Below are positions 6,567 through 12,858 of a DNA stretch of 12,858 bases, one piece after another. The translations under genes and the position numbers were made by a program. The notes beneath the pieces are model-generated. The model was given only the letters and a program-made list of their open reading frames with translations, was not told the DNA's origin and did not search any database. This stretch comes from Clostridia bacterium (GTDB lineage: Bacteria > Bacillota_A > Clostridia > Christensenellales > Aristaeellaceae), in assembly GCA_017398245.1 (NCBI GenBank), contig JAFQGN010000103.1:1-12858 (forward strand). The letters run 5' to 3'. Each line of letters begins with the position of its first letter. Position 1 is the first letter of the stretch.

Positions 6567-7236
6567 ACTCGTTGGCGATATACATCGCCGGGCGCACCTC
6601 GGAATCGTTATAGTAATAAATGTAGAAGCCTCTTTTGCAGATATTCCCGATATCGCTGATGTAATACGCATGGTCTTCATCGCCAAAGGTGCGCAACCAC
6701 CATTTGGAGTAGCCGCTCGGGTTCACGCGCAGCCCCTTGGCCCGGGCGTATTCGCTCGGCTTTGCCTGCAGCGCCTTGCCCAGCTTGAAGTACTCCTTGA
6801 TCTCGTCCTTACTCAGCAGGAACACATTTTCCTGCGTGTCTTCTCCTTCGGAATAGAAGTAATCGCGCTCAACGGGGTTCTTCAGCGTGACGGTCATGAT
6901 TTTCGCGCGCTCCTCGTCGGTAAACGCTGTTTCGTAAAACTCGCCGCCCAGCCACGCACGCAGCGTGCAATCCTGCCAGTACACAAGGCTGATATTGTCG
7001 TCCTCATCGCCGTACATATCGTTGTAGGGCATGTATTCGATAATGTCCTTCGCCAGCAGCAAAGTCTTTTCTTTATCTTTGCGCACCACGATCCACTCGA
7101 TCGGCTCCGGCCCGTTTGTCAGGTCGTTATCCTGCTCATACCGGCCCATCACCACGATCTCCGGCTCCGTCTGCCGGGAACAACCCGCCGACAGCGCCAC
7201 GCAAAGCACAAGCAGCGCCATGCATATCCTTTTCAT
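6565..7236 (-). CDS. DUF6273 domain lipoprotein
   Basis: A 223-residue surface protein of unknown function. The N-terminus is a lipoprotein signal (MKRICMALLVLCVALSAGC, lipobox LSAGC, lipidated Cys19). The rest matches the DUF6273 pattern common in gut Clostridia: EWIVVRKD, a W-x(5)-R-x-WL segment (WQDCTLRAWLGGEFY), AFTDEE, VFLLSKDEIKEYF, an SEYARAKG segment, WWLRTFGDE and a C-terminal VRPAMYI. I recognise the domain but no biochemical role. GGGGA lies about 9 bases before the ATG. It lies 56 bases after the glycosyltransferase gene with no terminator between, so both are probably one transcript starting near 9047. Confidence 0.85.
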   Translation of the reverse strand: MKRICMALLVLCVALSAGCSRQTEPEIVVMGRYEQDNDLTNGPEPIEWIVVRKDKEKTLLLAKDIIEYMPYNDMYGDEDDNISLVYWQDCTLRAWLGGEFYETAFTDEERAKIMTVTLKNPVERDYFYSEGEDTQENVFLLSKDEIKEYFKLGKALQAKPSEYARAKGLRVNPSGYSKWWLRTFGDEDHAYYISDIGNICKRGFYIYYYNDSEVRPAMYIANE

Positions 7237-7292
7237 ATTCTGTTTTCCCCTTTTTTCCGTTTATCTATCGCACGGGCCTCGGCCTGCTGTTT

Positions 7293-8855
7293 TCAAGGCA
7301 CAGCGTACACAAAATTCATTGGGAAATCGAATTCCGAGACCACTCCGTTGATCCAGAACCCGAACAGCCCCGCATAATACTGCGGGTACGACTGCCCCAC
7401 AAAGTATTCGGCGTATTTTTCCTTGAACGCGGCCCAGCCGTCGATGCAGTTTTGCACGCCCGCATCGTCGATCGGGAACAGATACGGCTTGGCGCGCGCC
7501 ATTTCCAGCGGCCCTGTCACAACGATATCTCCGCTTGCAATCTCGGGCCATTTGCCCTCGTGCAGCTCGCTCAGCTCTACGATGCGCGCCTGCGGATACC
7601 GATCGCGGAACCTCGTCCAATGCCCGGTCATATACCGGTTCGTGACCAGCCCGGTGATCCTGTCCGTCCCGGCGATCTGCTGCGCCTGCGCGATACAGCC
7701 GTCCAGCGCATCCGTTCTGTCGCCGGGCAGATACGCGCCGATGAACCACACGCCCCGCGCGATGCTCAGGCCGAGCAGAAGCGCAGCGACAGCGCGCCGG
7801 CTCTCCAACAGCTTTTCTGCGCCGTACGCGGTGTACAACAGCGCGATGCAGAAAAACGGGTACAGCGTACGCATGAACAGCGCGGATACGAACATGTTGT
7901 ACAGCGCAAATCCGCCGGCGATCATGGGCAGCGCGATATACAGCAGCTTGTCCGCCGGCGCTTTATCGCCTTTTCGGCGCAAACAGCGCATGCCGACAAA
8001 TGCAAACGCGGGCGCAAGCAGCAGATCGGAATACCCCAGCCAGTAGGCGGCCAGCGCAAACGCATGGTTCAGCGGCCCGCCGACCTCCACCCGGCTGCCG
8101 CTGAGCATATACGCCTTGATCTCCCTGCGGCACACATCGATGATATACCGCGGGTCTTTGATTACCTCGGGCGAGAGGATCAAAAAACCGGCAACGGCCA
8201 GCAACACGCCCGCGCAGATCAGCTTCGCGCGCGCCCGACCGCTCTTTTCGCGCAGGAACACCGCGCACAGCGGCGCCAGACAGAAATACAGCAGCGGGTA
8301 TTTCACCGCGCCAAGAAAGCCGACCAGCACCCCCGAAGCATACAGCCAGACGTTTTTCCCGCCGCCCGTCCATTGCGCCGTGCAATATACTGTCAGCATC
8401 AAAAGCGCAAAGGAGATCGCATCCCCCGTACCGTAGCGCGATTGCTCAATATGTAAAAGCGAGAACGCCAGCAGCGCCGTATACACCGCCATGCTCTTTC
8501 CGCCGCCAAAGTGCTTTTTCAAAAGCATTAGGCCAGTCAGGCCGCCAACGCCGAAGTACACCAGCGAGGCGATGCGGTTCCACACGCGCGCATCCTGCGC
8601 AAGGCCCGTAAGCCTACCGATTGCCCATGCAAGCAGCTGAAAGGGCAGAAAAAAGAAATAGCTGCCCTCGGGATAGGGCTTTGTTTCCGTATACTCCGCG
8701 CCGCGCAGCAGCACATCGCGCAGCGAAGTCGCCCCCTGCACGAACACGTGCTCGTCCGGGTGGTTCAGCATTTCATGCGTAAGGATCGGCAGGCGCGTAC
8801 ACAAAACGAGCGCGAGCAGCGCCGCCGCGCACAGCCAGAATCTCCTGTTGTTCAT
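7293..8855 (-). CDS. GT-C fold membrane glycosyltransferase (ArnT/PMT-like)
   Basis: A 520-residue multi-pass membrane protein expected to move a sugar from a lipid-linked donor to an acceptor outside the membrane. After the first helix, the first outer loop carries HPDEHVF (32-38) with the acidic D34-E35 pair typical of GT-C catalytic loops. About ten further hydrophobic segments follow, with short basic cytoplasmic loops (LREKSGRARAK, RRKGDKAP). The last ~130 residues are a soluble extracytoplasmic domain (from about GDRTDALDG to the end). The start at MNNRRFW is chosen because AAAGGAGG precedes it by 8 bases; a frame extending to 9065 has no such site and would run back over the promoter. 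The sugar and acceptor are unknown; the lipoprotein downstream is not known to be connected. Confidence 0.85.
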   Translation of the reverse strand: MNNRRFWLCAAALLALVLCTRLPILTHEMLNHPDEHVFVQGATSLRDVLLRGAEYTETKPYPEGSYFFFLPFQLLAWAIGRLTGLAQDARVWNRIASLVYFGVGGLTGLMLLKKHFGGGKSMAVYTALLAFSLLHIEQSRYGTGDAISFALLMLTVYCTAQWTGGGKNVWLYASGVLVGFLGAVKYPLLYFCLAPLCAVFLREKSGRARAKLICAGVLLAVAGFLILSPEVIKDPRYIIDVCRREIKAYMLSGSRVEVGGPLNHAFALAAYWLGYSDLLLAPAFAFVGMRCLRRKGDKAPADKLLYIALPMIAGGFALYNMFVSALFMRTLYPFFCIALLYTAYGAEKLLESRRAVAALLLGLSIARGVWFIGAYLPGDRTDALDGCIAQAQQIAGTDRITGLVTNRYMTGHWTRFRDRYPQARIVELSELHEGKWPEIASGDIVVTGPLEMARAKPYLFPIDDAGVQNCIDGWAAFKEKYAEYFVGQSYPQYYAGLFGFWINGVVSEFDFPMNFVYAVP

Positions 8856-9047
8856 CGCCTGCGCCTCCTTTGTATCGAAATCCCGTTTCTCTCCATTCCT
8901 GTCAAGGCCATTTTTCGGCCCGGCGCGCCATATGGCTTTGCCAATACAGCCCGCCCTGCAGACCCCAGAGTCCCATCCGTATTGAGGCGAGCACGCCTGC
9001 CGCCGCGGCGAACCACCGCGCCGCTTGCCGGGTTCGGAAAAACTTCG
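8856..9047 (-). other. Long GC-rich leader of the glycosyltransferase gene
   Basis: The predicted transcript has about 190 untranslated bases before the ATG. Near its 5' end lies a strong hairpin of the type GCGGCG...CGCCGC (about 9003-9022 in plus coordinates). Several frames are open across the leader, including one in frame with the gene, but none has a ribosome binding site. No known riboswitch class is recognised. Confidence 0.35.
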
Positions 9048-9053
9048 CGTTCT

Positions 9054-9082
9054 ATTATACCGCATACGCCCTTGTTTGACAA
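9054..9082 (-). promoter_or_regulatory. Sigma-A promoter for the glycosyltransferase-lipoprotein genes
   Basis: Minus strand: -35 TTGTCA (9082-9077), 17-base spacer, perfect -10 TATAAT (9059-9054). The -35 shares five base pairs with the -35 of the rightward promoter. Confidence 0.85.
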
Positions 9083-9104
9083 ACGCCCCTGCCCGCTATA
9101 TAGT
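9076..9104 (+). promoter_or_regulatory. Sigma-A promoter for the DUF5596 acyltransferase gene
   Basis: Perfect -35 TTGACA (9076-9081), 17-base spacer, -10 TATAGT (9099-9104), leader of about 25 bases. It is arranged head to head with the leftward promoter; both -35 boxes are read from the palindrome GTTTG-A-CAAAC (9074-9084). Confidence 0.88.
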
Positions 9105-9135
9105 AGTAAGCAAACGACCGCAAAGGAGAATTTTC

Positions 9136-10368
9136 ATGACGCAGCAACGCTTCGCCGAACTCATCCGCCACTGCGGCCCCATCGTGCCGGAGGGCATGGG
9201 CCGAACCCTTCTCGGCCTCTCGCCCAGCGCGCAGCCCCCTCTGTTCGATCACGCGCTTCTGGACACGGCCCTGTCCGCCTGCCATGTGCCGCAGGATAAG
9301 ACCGAGCTGCTGCGCGGCGCGCTGCATACCATCGAGCAGGATCCGCTTCTGCTTGAGCTGACGCACGCCATGGCGACCGACTGCCATCGGGCCCATAACC
9401 GGGCTGTCGGCTGCGAATTCTCCTCTGCCCCCACGCCTGCGTGCCTGACAGGCTTCGCGCAGGAGGCCTATGCGTTCCTGTTCGGCCTCGCTTGCATGGA
9501 AGAAGGCCGCAGGCAGCTGCGCGAGCGCGGCGTGCCCGAGCAGTGCGACGCCGACATCCCCGAGCGCATGATCCGTAAACAGCTGCGCAAGTTTACCGAG
9601 ACCGGCTCCATCGCCTTTGATGATTTCCCCTGGGATATCGGCTTTTACGCCTGTTCCATCTTCTTTATCGATCGGTTCTATTTCATCCCCTATCTGCATT
9701 CCCAGCCCGAAGCCTGGCGCAATGCCGAAACGGGCGAGGTGATCGCCCTGTGGCCCGCGGGCGAGCGCATCCGCCTCGACGGCCAGCTCGACGGCGTGAA
9801 CGGCATTGCGGATCCCGCCGCCATCACCACTATATATGAAGAGACCGGCGCGCATGTCACCGCGCATCCGGTCGACCCGCAGGGCCTCGTCCGCCTCGCG
9901 CCCATCACGCTGGAGAAAGCGCGCTGGCAGCGCGTGTTGGGCGACGGCGATTATCTGCTCGCGCTGCACATCCCGGGAGGCGAGGGCTACACGCCCGAGC
10001 GCGTGCGCTCCTCCTGCGAAAAGGCGCTCGCGTTCTACGACCGCTATTTCCCGGAGCTGCCCGTCAAGGGCTTCTGGAGCGAGAGCTGGCTGTACGACCC
10101 GGGCCTTGCCGCCGTGCTCAAGCCTGACAGCCGCATTTTGCAGGTACAGCGCCAGTTCTACTGCTATCCCACCCCTGAGGGCGAAGAAATGGTCAAGTAC
10201 GAAGTCTTCGGCACCGACGCAATCGACCCCGCGACCGTGCCGTGCAAGACCAGCCTGCAGAAGAACCTGTGCGCCGCATGGCTTGCCGGCGCGCATTTCC
10301 ACACCACCGGCATGTTCCTCCTGCGCGAGGACGTGCCGCAGGTCGGCTCCGCTCCCTACCGCAAATGA
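9136..10368 (+). CDS. DUF5596 / GNAT-like acyltransferase domain protein
   Basis: A 410-residue soluble protein resembling the two-part family formerly called DUF5596, with an N-terminal NAT_N-type helical half and a C-terminal GNAT-like half. The supporting segments are ALHIPGGEGYTPERV (276-290), FYDRYFPELPVKGFW, SESWLYDPGL (315-324) and the following SRILQVQRQF, which match the family's HIP-G, FFP-x-SWLL-P and SNI-x-F pattern. Proteins of this family are annotated as acyltransferases by fold only; neither donor nor acceptor is known. AAAGGAG lies 7 bases before the ATG. It stands alone: strong promoter upstream (9076-9104) and terminator at 10452-10492. An open frame continues upstream to 9025 but crosses the promoter, so the longer version is rejected. 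Confidence 0.82.
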   Translation: MTQQRFAELIRHCGPIVPEGMGRTLLGLSPSAQPPLFDHALLDTALSACHVPQDKTELLRGALHTIEQDPLLLELTHAMATDCHRAHNRAVGCEFSSAPTPACLTGFAQEAYAFLFGLACMEEGRRQLRERGVPEQCDADIPERMIRKQLRKFTETGSIAFDDFPWDIGFYACSIFFIDRFYFIPYLHSQPEAWRNAETGEVIALWPAGERIRLDGQLDGVNGIADPAAITTIYEETGAHVTAHPVDPQGLVRLAPITLEKARWQRVLGDGDYLLALHIPGGEGYTPERVRSSCEKALAFYDRYFPELPVKGFWSESWLYDPGLAAVLKPDSRILQVQRQFYCYPTPEGEEMVKYEVFGTDAIDPATVPCKTSLQKNLCAAWLAGAHFHTTGMFLLREDVPQVGSAPYRK

Positions 10369-10451
10369 TTCCCAATTTCCGGAAGAACCCTTTCCGCGAA
10401 CAGGCTAAGCGTTCCTCCGCCATCCGCATCCGAACACACAGCAAACCCTGC

Positions 10452-10492
10452 GCCCCGCAATATCGCCCCTAACGGCGCTGCGGGGCATTTTT
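10452..10492 (+). terminator. Rho-independent terminator after the DUF5596 gene
   Basis: Arms GCCCCGCA (10452-10459) and TGCGGGGC (10479-10486) pair, with an inner CGCC/GGCG stem, then ATTTTTTCG. It lies 83 bases past the stop codon; nothing else is seen in between. Confidence 0.88.
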
Positions 10493-10534
10493 TCGATATT
10501 ATTTTATCGATTGAGCGTATGTCATCATTTTTCC

Positions 10535-10563
10535 TTGCATTTCCTAACAATCCGCAGTATAAT
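10535..10563 (+). promoter_or_regulatory. Sigma-A promoter for the GntP-glycerate kinase operon
   Basis: -35 TTGCAT (10535-10540), 17-base spacer, perfect -10 TATAAT (10558-10563). Predicted start near 10570, leader about 92 bases. The inverted repeat at 10576-10590 lies just downstream of the start point. Confidence 0.87.
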
Positions 10564-10575
10564 TTTAACGAAAAA

Positions 10576-10590
10576 TGGCAAATTCTGCCA
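10576..10590. promoter_or_regulatory. Operator-like inverted repeat at the gntP transcription start
   Basis: TGGCA-AATTC-TGCCA is a perfect 5-5-5 inverted repeat 13 bases past the -10, in a position where a repressor would act. No regulator gene lies next to it. Confidence 0.4.
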
Positions 10591-10661
10591 AATTTCTGTA
10601 TTCGGCCCGATCAATATTCGTATTTGTCCGGATACCACAAAAGATTGGGAGGGTATCTTTC

Positions 10662-12020
10662 ATGACTGGTCTTCCTCTGATCATCGCCTTCGTCATCGCA
10701 GTCATTCTGATGATCGTGGCGATCTCCAAGTTCAAGGTCCATCCGTTCCTGTCCATCATGGGCGTGTCTCTGCTGCTGGCCCTGGTCGCCGGCATCCCGC
10801 TGACGGACATCCCCGGCGTCATCGGCGCGGGCTTCTCCGGCACGTTCAGCTCCATCGGTATCGTCATCATTCTGGGCGCGTTCATCGGCTCCGTTCTGGA
10901 AGCCACCGGCGCTGCCCTGAAGCTGGCCGACATGGTCATCAAGCTGGTGGGCAAAAAGCGCCCCGAGCTGGCCATGGAACTGATGGGCTGGGTCGTCTCC
11001 ATCCCCGTCTTCTGCGATAGCGGCTTCGTTATTCTCGATCCCATCCGCCGCGCGCTGGTCCGCCGCACCGGCGTTTCCTCCGTGGCGATGACCGTGGCCC
11101 TGTCCACCGGCCTGTACATTTCCCACGTCTTCATCCCGCCGACGCCCGGCCCCATCGCTGCGGCGAGCACCCTGGGCATTGGCGACAGCCTGCTGCTGGT
11201 CATGGCTCTGGGTCTGCTGTGCTCCATCTTCCCGCTGGTCGCCGGCCTGGTGTATGCCAAGTTCATCGGCAAGCGCGAAAAGAGCGCGGACGAGACCGTT
11301 TCCACCAATGAAGTCGTGAAGACCTATGAAGAGCTGGTTGCCGAATACGGCAAGCTGCCCGGCGGCTTCAATTCCCTCGCTCCGCTGGTCGTGCCGATCG
11401 TCTTCATGGCTCTGGGCACTGTCAAGAGCATGGCCGGCCTCACCGGCGCCTTTGCGGATCTGCTCACCTTCCTGGGCACTCCCATCATCGCGCTGACCGT
11501 GGGCACCATCTTTGCCATCGCGCAGCTGGCTACCGCCAAGAAGATGGACAAGTTCTATGATCTGGTGAACGACACCCTGAAGACCGTCGGCCCGATCCTG
11601 TTCGTCACCGCCGCCGGCGGCGTTCTGGGCAAGGTCATTTCCAACACCACCATGATCGCCTACATCACCGAAAACGCCCCCGCGCTGATGAGCATGGGCA
11701 TCTTCTTCCCGTTCCTGCTGGCCGCCATCCTGAAGACCGCGCAGGGCTCCTCCACCGTCGCCATCACCACCACCGCGGGCATCGTCGCCCCGATGATGGC
11801 GCAGCTGGGTCTGGACACCACCGTTCTGGCCTCTCTGACCGTTATGGCCATCGGCGCCGGCGCCATGACCGTCTCCCATGCGAACGACTCCTACTTCTGG
11901 GTCGTTACCAACTTCGGCAAGATGACCCCCCAGCAGGGCTACAAGACCCAGACCATCCTCACTCTGGTCATGGGTATCGCCTCCATCGTGGGCATCTGGG
12001 TTCTGTCTCTCCTCTTCTGA
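10662..12020 (+). CDS. GntP family permease, probably for glycerate
   Basis: A 452-residue membrane transporter of the gluconate:H+ symporter (GntP) family with about 12 helices. Family-typical segments are VFCDSGFVILDPIRRAL (near residue 113), HVFIPPTPGPIAA (near 159), the TTTAGIVAPM stretch and SHANDSYFWVV (near 406). Members import sugar acids such as gluconate, D-glycerate or D-serine; glycerate is inferred from the glycerate kinase 87 bases downstream. The start at MTGLPLI is supported by GGGAGGG 8 bases before it; the same frame opens earlier but that part is leader. Transcription from the promoter at 10535-10563 would run into the kinase; a stable hairpin without a T-run lies between them. 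Confidence 0.93.
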   Translation: MTGLPLIIAFVIAVILMIVAISKFKVHPFLSIMGVSLLLALVAGIPLTDIPGVIGAGFSGTFSSIGIVIILGAFIGSVLEATGAALKLADMVIKLVGKKRPELAMELMGWVVSIPVFCDSGFVILDPIRRALVRRTGVSSVAMTVALSTGLYISHVFIPPTPGPIAAASTLGIGDSLLLVMALGLLCSIFPLVAGLVYAKFIGKREKSADETVSTNEVVKTYEELVAEYGKLPGGFNSLAPLVVPIVFMALGTVKSMAGLTGAFADLLTFLGTPIIALTVGTIFAIAQLATAKKMDKFYDLVNDTLKTVGPILFVTAAGGVLGKVISNTTMIAYITENAPALMSMGIFFPFLLAAILKTAQGSSTVAITTTAGIVAPMMAQLGLDTTVLASLTVMAIGAGAMTVSHANDSYFWVVTNFGKMTPQQGYKTQTILTLVMGIASIVGIWVLSLLF

Positions 12021-12037
12021 TATCCCATACCGTTTCG

Positions 12038-12066
12038 CGGGCAGGGTGGCAGCGCCATCCTGCCCG
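12038..12066 (+). other. Intercistronic hairpin between permease and glycerate kinase
   Basis: CGGGCAGG-G-TGGC (12038-12050) pairs with GCCA-T-CCTGCCCG (12054-12066) around a 3-base loop: 13 pairs, one of them a G-T wobble. It is followed by TTCACAC, not a T-run, so it is unlikely to terminate fully. It could stabilise the upstream message or tune kinase expression. Confidence 0.6.
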
Positions 12067-12107
12067 TTCACACACTGCTATTCTTGTATAAAGGAGCGCA
12101 CTCCTCT

Positions 12108-12858
12108 ATGAACACTCTTCTGCGCAAACACGCCAATGCGATCATCGAATCCTCCATCAACGCCGTAAAGCCCGATGAAGCCGTCGCCCGCGCGCTGGCC
12201 GGCAAGGAATTCTCCGGCCGCGTGGTGCTGGTCGCCGCCGGTAAGGCCGGTTGGCAGATGGCCAAAGCCGCGCACGACTGTCTGGGCGACCGCATCGATT
12301 CCGGCGTCGTCGTCACTAAATACGAGCACGTCATGGGCCCCATCGCCAATTTTGACTGCCGCGAGGCCGGCCACCCGGTTCCCGATGAGAACTCCTTCTC
12401 CGGCACCCAGGCCGCGCTGGATCTGGTTTCCGATCTGACTGAAAACGACACCGTGCTCTTCCTGCTCTCCGGCGGCGGCAGCGCGCTGTTCGAAAAGCCG
12501 CTGGTCGCGGGCGAAGTTCTGCAGGATATCACCGGCCAGCTGCTGGCCTGCGGCGCGGATATCGTGGAGATCAACACCATCCGCAAGCGCCTCTCCGCCG
12601 TAAAGGGCGGCCGCTTTGCCCAGATCTGCGCCCCCGCGCAGGTGTTCTCCATCGTGCTTTCCGATATTCTGGGCGACCCGCTGGATATGATCGCCTCCGG
12701 CCCCGCCTATCCGGACAGTTCCACCTGTGAACAGGCCGTCGCCATCGCCGAAAAGTATAATCTCAAGCTGACCGACGAGGTGAAGGAACTGCTGACCAAG
12801 GAGACCCCCAAGGAGCTGAACAACGTGACCACGCAGATCACCGGTTCCGTGCGCGAAC
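12108..12858 (+). CDS. Glycerate kinase, type 2 (MOFRL/GckA family), N-terminal part (3' end outside window)
   Basis: A cytosolic kinase that phosphorylates glycerate with ATP, feeding it into glycolysis as phosphoglycerate. The visible 250 residues are most of the N-terminal DUF4147 domain; the C-terminal MOFRL domain is beyond the window. Recognisable segments are VAAGKAGWQMAK (42-53, with K46 at the position of the catalytic lysine of the Thermotoga enzyme, from memory), VVTKYEH, EAGHPVPDENS, LLSGGGSALFEKP, INTIRKRLSAVKGG and VLSDILGDPLDMIASGP. AAAGGAG lies 12 bases before the ATG. It follows the GntP permease in the same direction with no terminator between, which supports glycerate as the operon's substrate. 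Whether the product is 2- or 3-phosphoglycerate is not visible; type 2 enzymes usually give 2-phosphoglycerate. Confidence 0.93.
   Translation, partial: MNTLLRKHANAIIESSINAVKPDEAVARALAGKEFSGRVVLVAAGKAGWQMAKAAHDCLGDRIDSGVVVTKYEHVMGPIANFDCREAGHPVPDENSFSGTQAALDLVSDLTENDTVLFLLSGGGSALFEKPLVAGEVLQDITGQLLACGADIVEINTIRKRLSAVKGGRFAQICAPAQVFSIVLSDILGDPLDMIASGPAYPDSSTCEQAVAIAEKYNLKLTDEVKELLTKETPKELNNVTTQITGSVRE

Noticed and set aside
5373..6686. 437-residue leftward frame opposite the MocR-type gene
   Set aside because: It runs through the bidirectional terminator and over the lipoprotein C-terminus; no family features.
7116..8456. 446-residue rightward open frame opposite the glycosyltransferase
   Set aside because: Arg/Gln/His-rich shadow with no ribosome binding site; the leftward frame has membrane helices and AAAGGAGG.
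9055..10302. 415-residue leftward frame opposite the acyltransferase gene
   Set aside because: It would cover the divergent promoter region and shows only GC-driven composition.
10574..10590. Sigma-54 type promoter (TGGCA...TGC) before gntP
   Set aside because: GG and GC are 10 rather than 12 bases apart, and a good sigma-A promoter lies next to it.
10611..12071. 486-residue open frame antisense to the GntP gene
   Set aside because: Composition (His, Asp, Gly, Gln-rich repeats) is the mirror of GC-rich codons in the permease; the plus-strand protein has clear family motifs.
12059..12100. Internal promoter before glycerate kinase (TATAAA at about 12088)
   Set aside because: No -35 at acceptable spacing and no extended -10; the TATAAAGGAG stretch is better read as the ribosome binding site region.

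Overview
The window looks like chromosome from a high-GC member of the Clostridia (Bacillota), probably an anaerobic gut-type organism. The basis is the gene families present (membrane pyrophosphatase, DegV, YitT, a DUF6273 lipoprotein, a GntP/glycerate kinase pair), strong AGGAGG-type ribosome binding sites, and near-consensus sigma-A promoters standing out as AT-rich islands in GC-rich DNA. I see no rRNA, tRNA, CRISPR array, insertion sequence or phage gene. The species cannot be fixed from this sequence.

Layout. The left edge (1-1433, +) is the C-terminal two thirds of a K+-dependent ion-pumping membrane pyrophosphatase, ended by a strong terminator. A 350-base gene-free stretch with several hairpins follows. 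Next come four leftward genes: a DUF308/HdeD-like membrane protein (1786-2337), a DegV lipid-binding protein (2476-3315), a YitT-family membrane protein (3415-4284) and a nucleoside phosphorylase (4435-5211). Each has its own recognisable promoter, so this is a tandem array rather than one simple operon. Divergent from the phosphorylase is a rightward MocR-type GntR/aminotransferase regulator (5406-6512) that lacks the C-terminal part of its aminotransferase domain. It meets a leftward pair, a GT-C membrane glycosyltransferase (7293-8855) and a DUF6273 lipoprotein (6565-7236), at a bidirectional terminator. A rightward DUF5596/GNAT-like acyltransferase gene (9136-10368) diverges from the glycosyltransferase; the two promoters share one palindromic -35 element. 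The right edge holds a GntP-family permease (10662-12020) and the start of a type 2 glycerate kinase (12108 to the edge), which together read as a glycerate uptake and phosphorylation operon.

How the genes fit together. The clearest pathway is the last pair: the permease would import glycerate (or a related sugar acid) and the kinase would phosphorylate it into glycolysis. The pyrophosphatase would recover energy from biosynthetic pyrophosphate as an ion gradient. DegV proteins present fatty acids to the FakA kinase, though no fakA is visible here. The other genes look like independent housekeeping or envelope functions. I found no convincing new multi-gene system. The most unusual items are the truncated MocR regulator, the shared -35 divergent promoter, a terminator-like hairpin in the yitT leader, and the divergent C-terminal motif of the pyrophosphatase.
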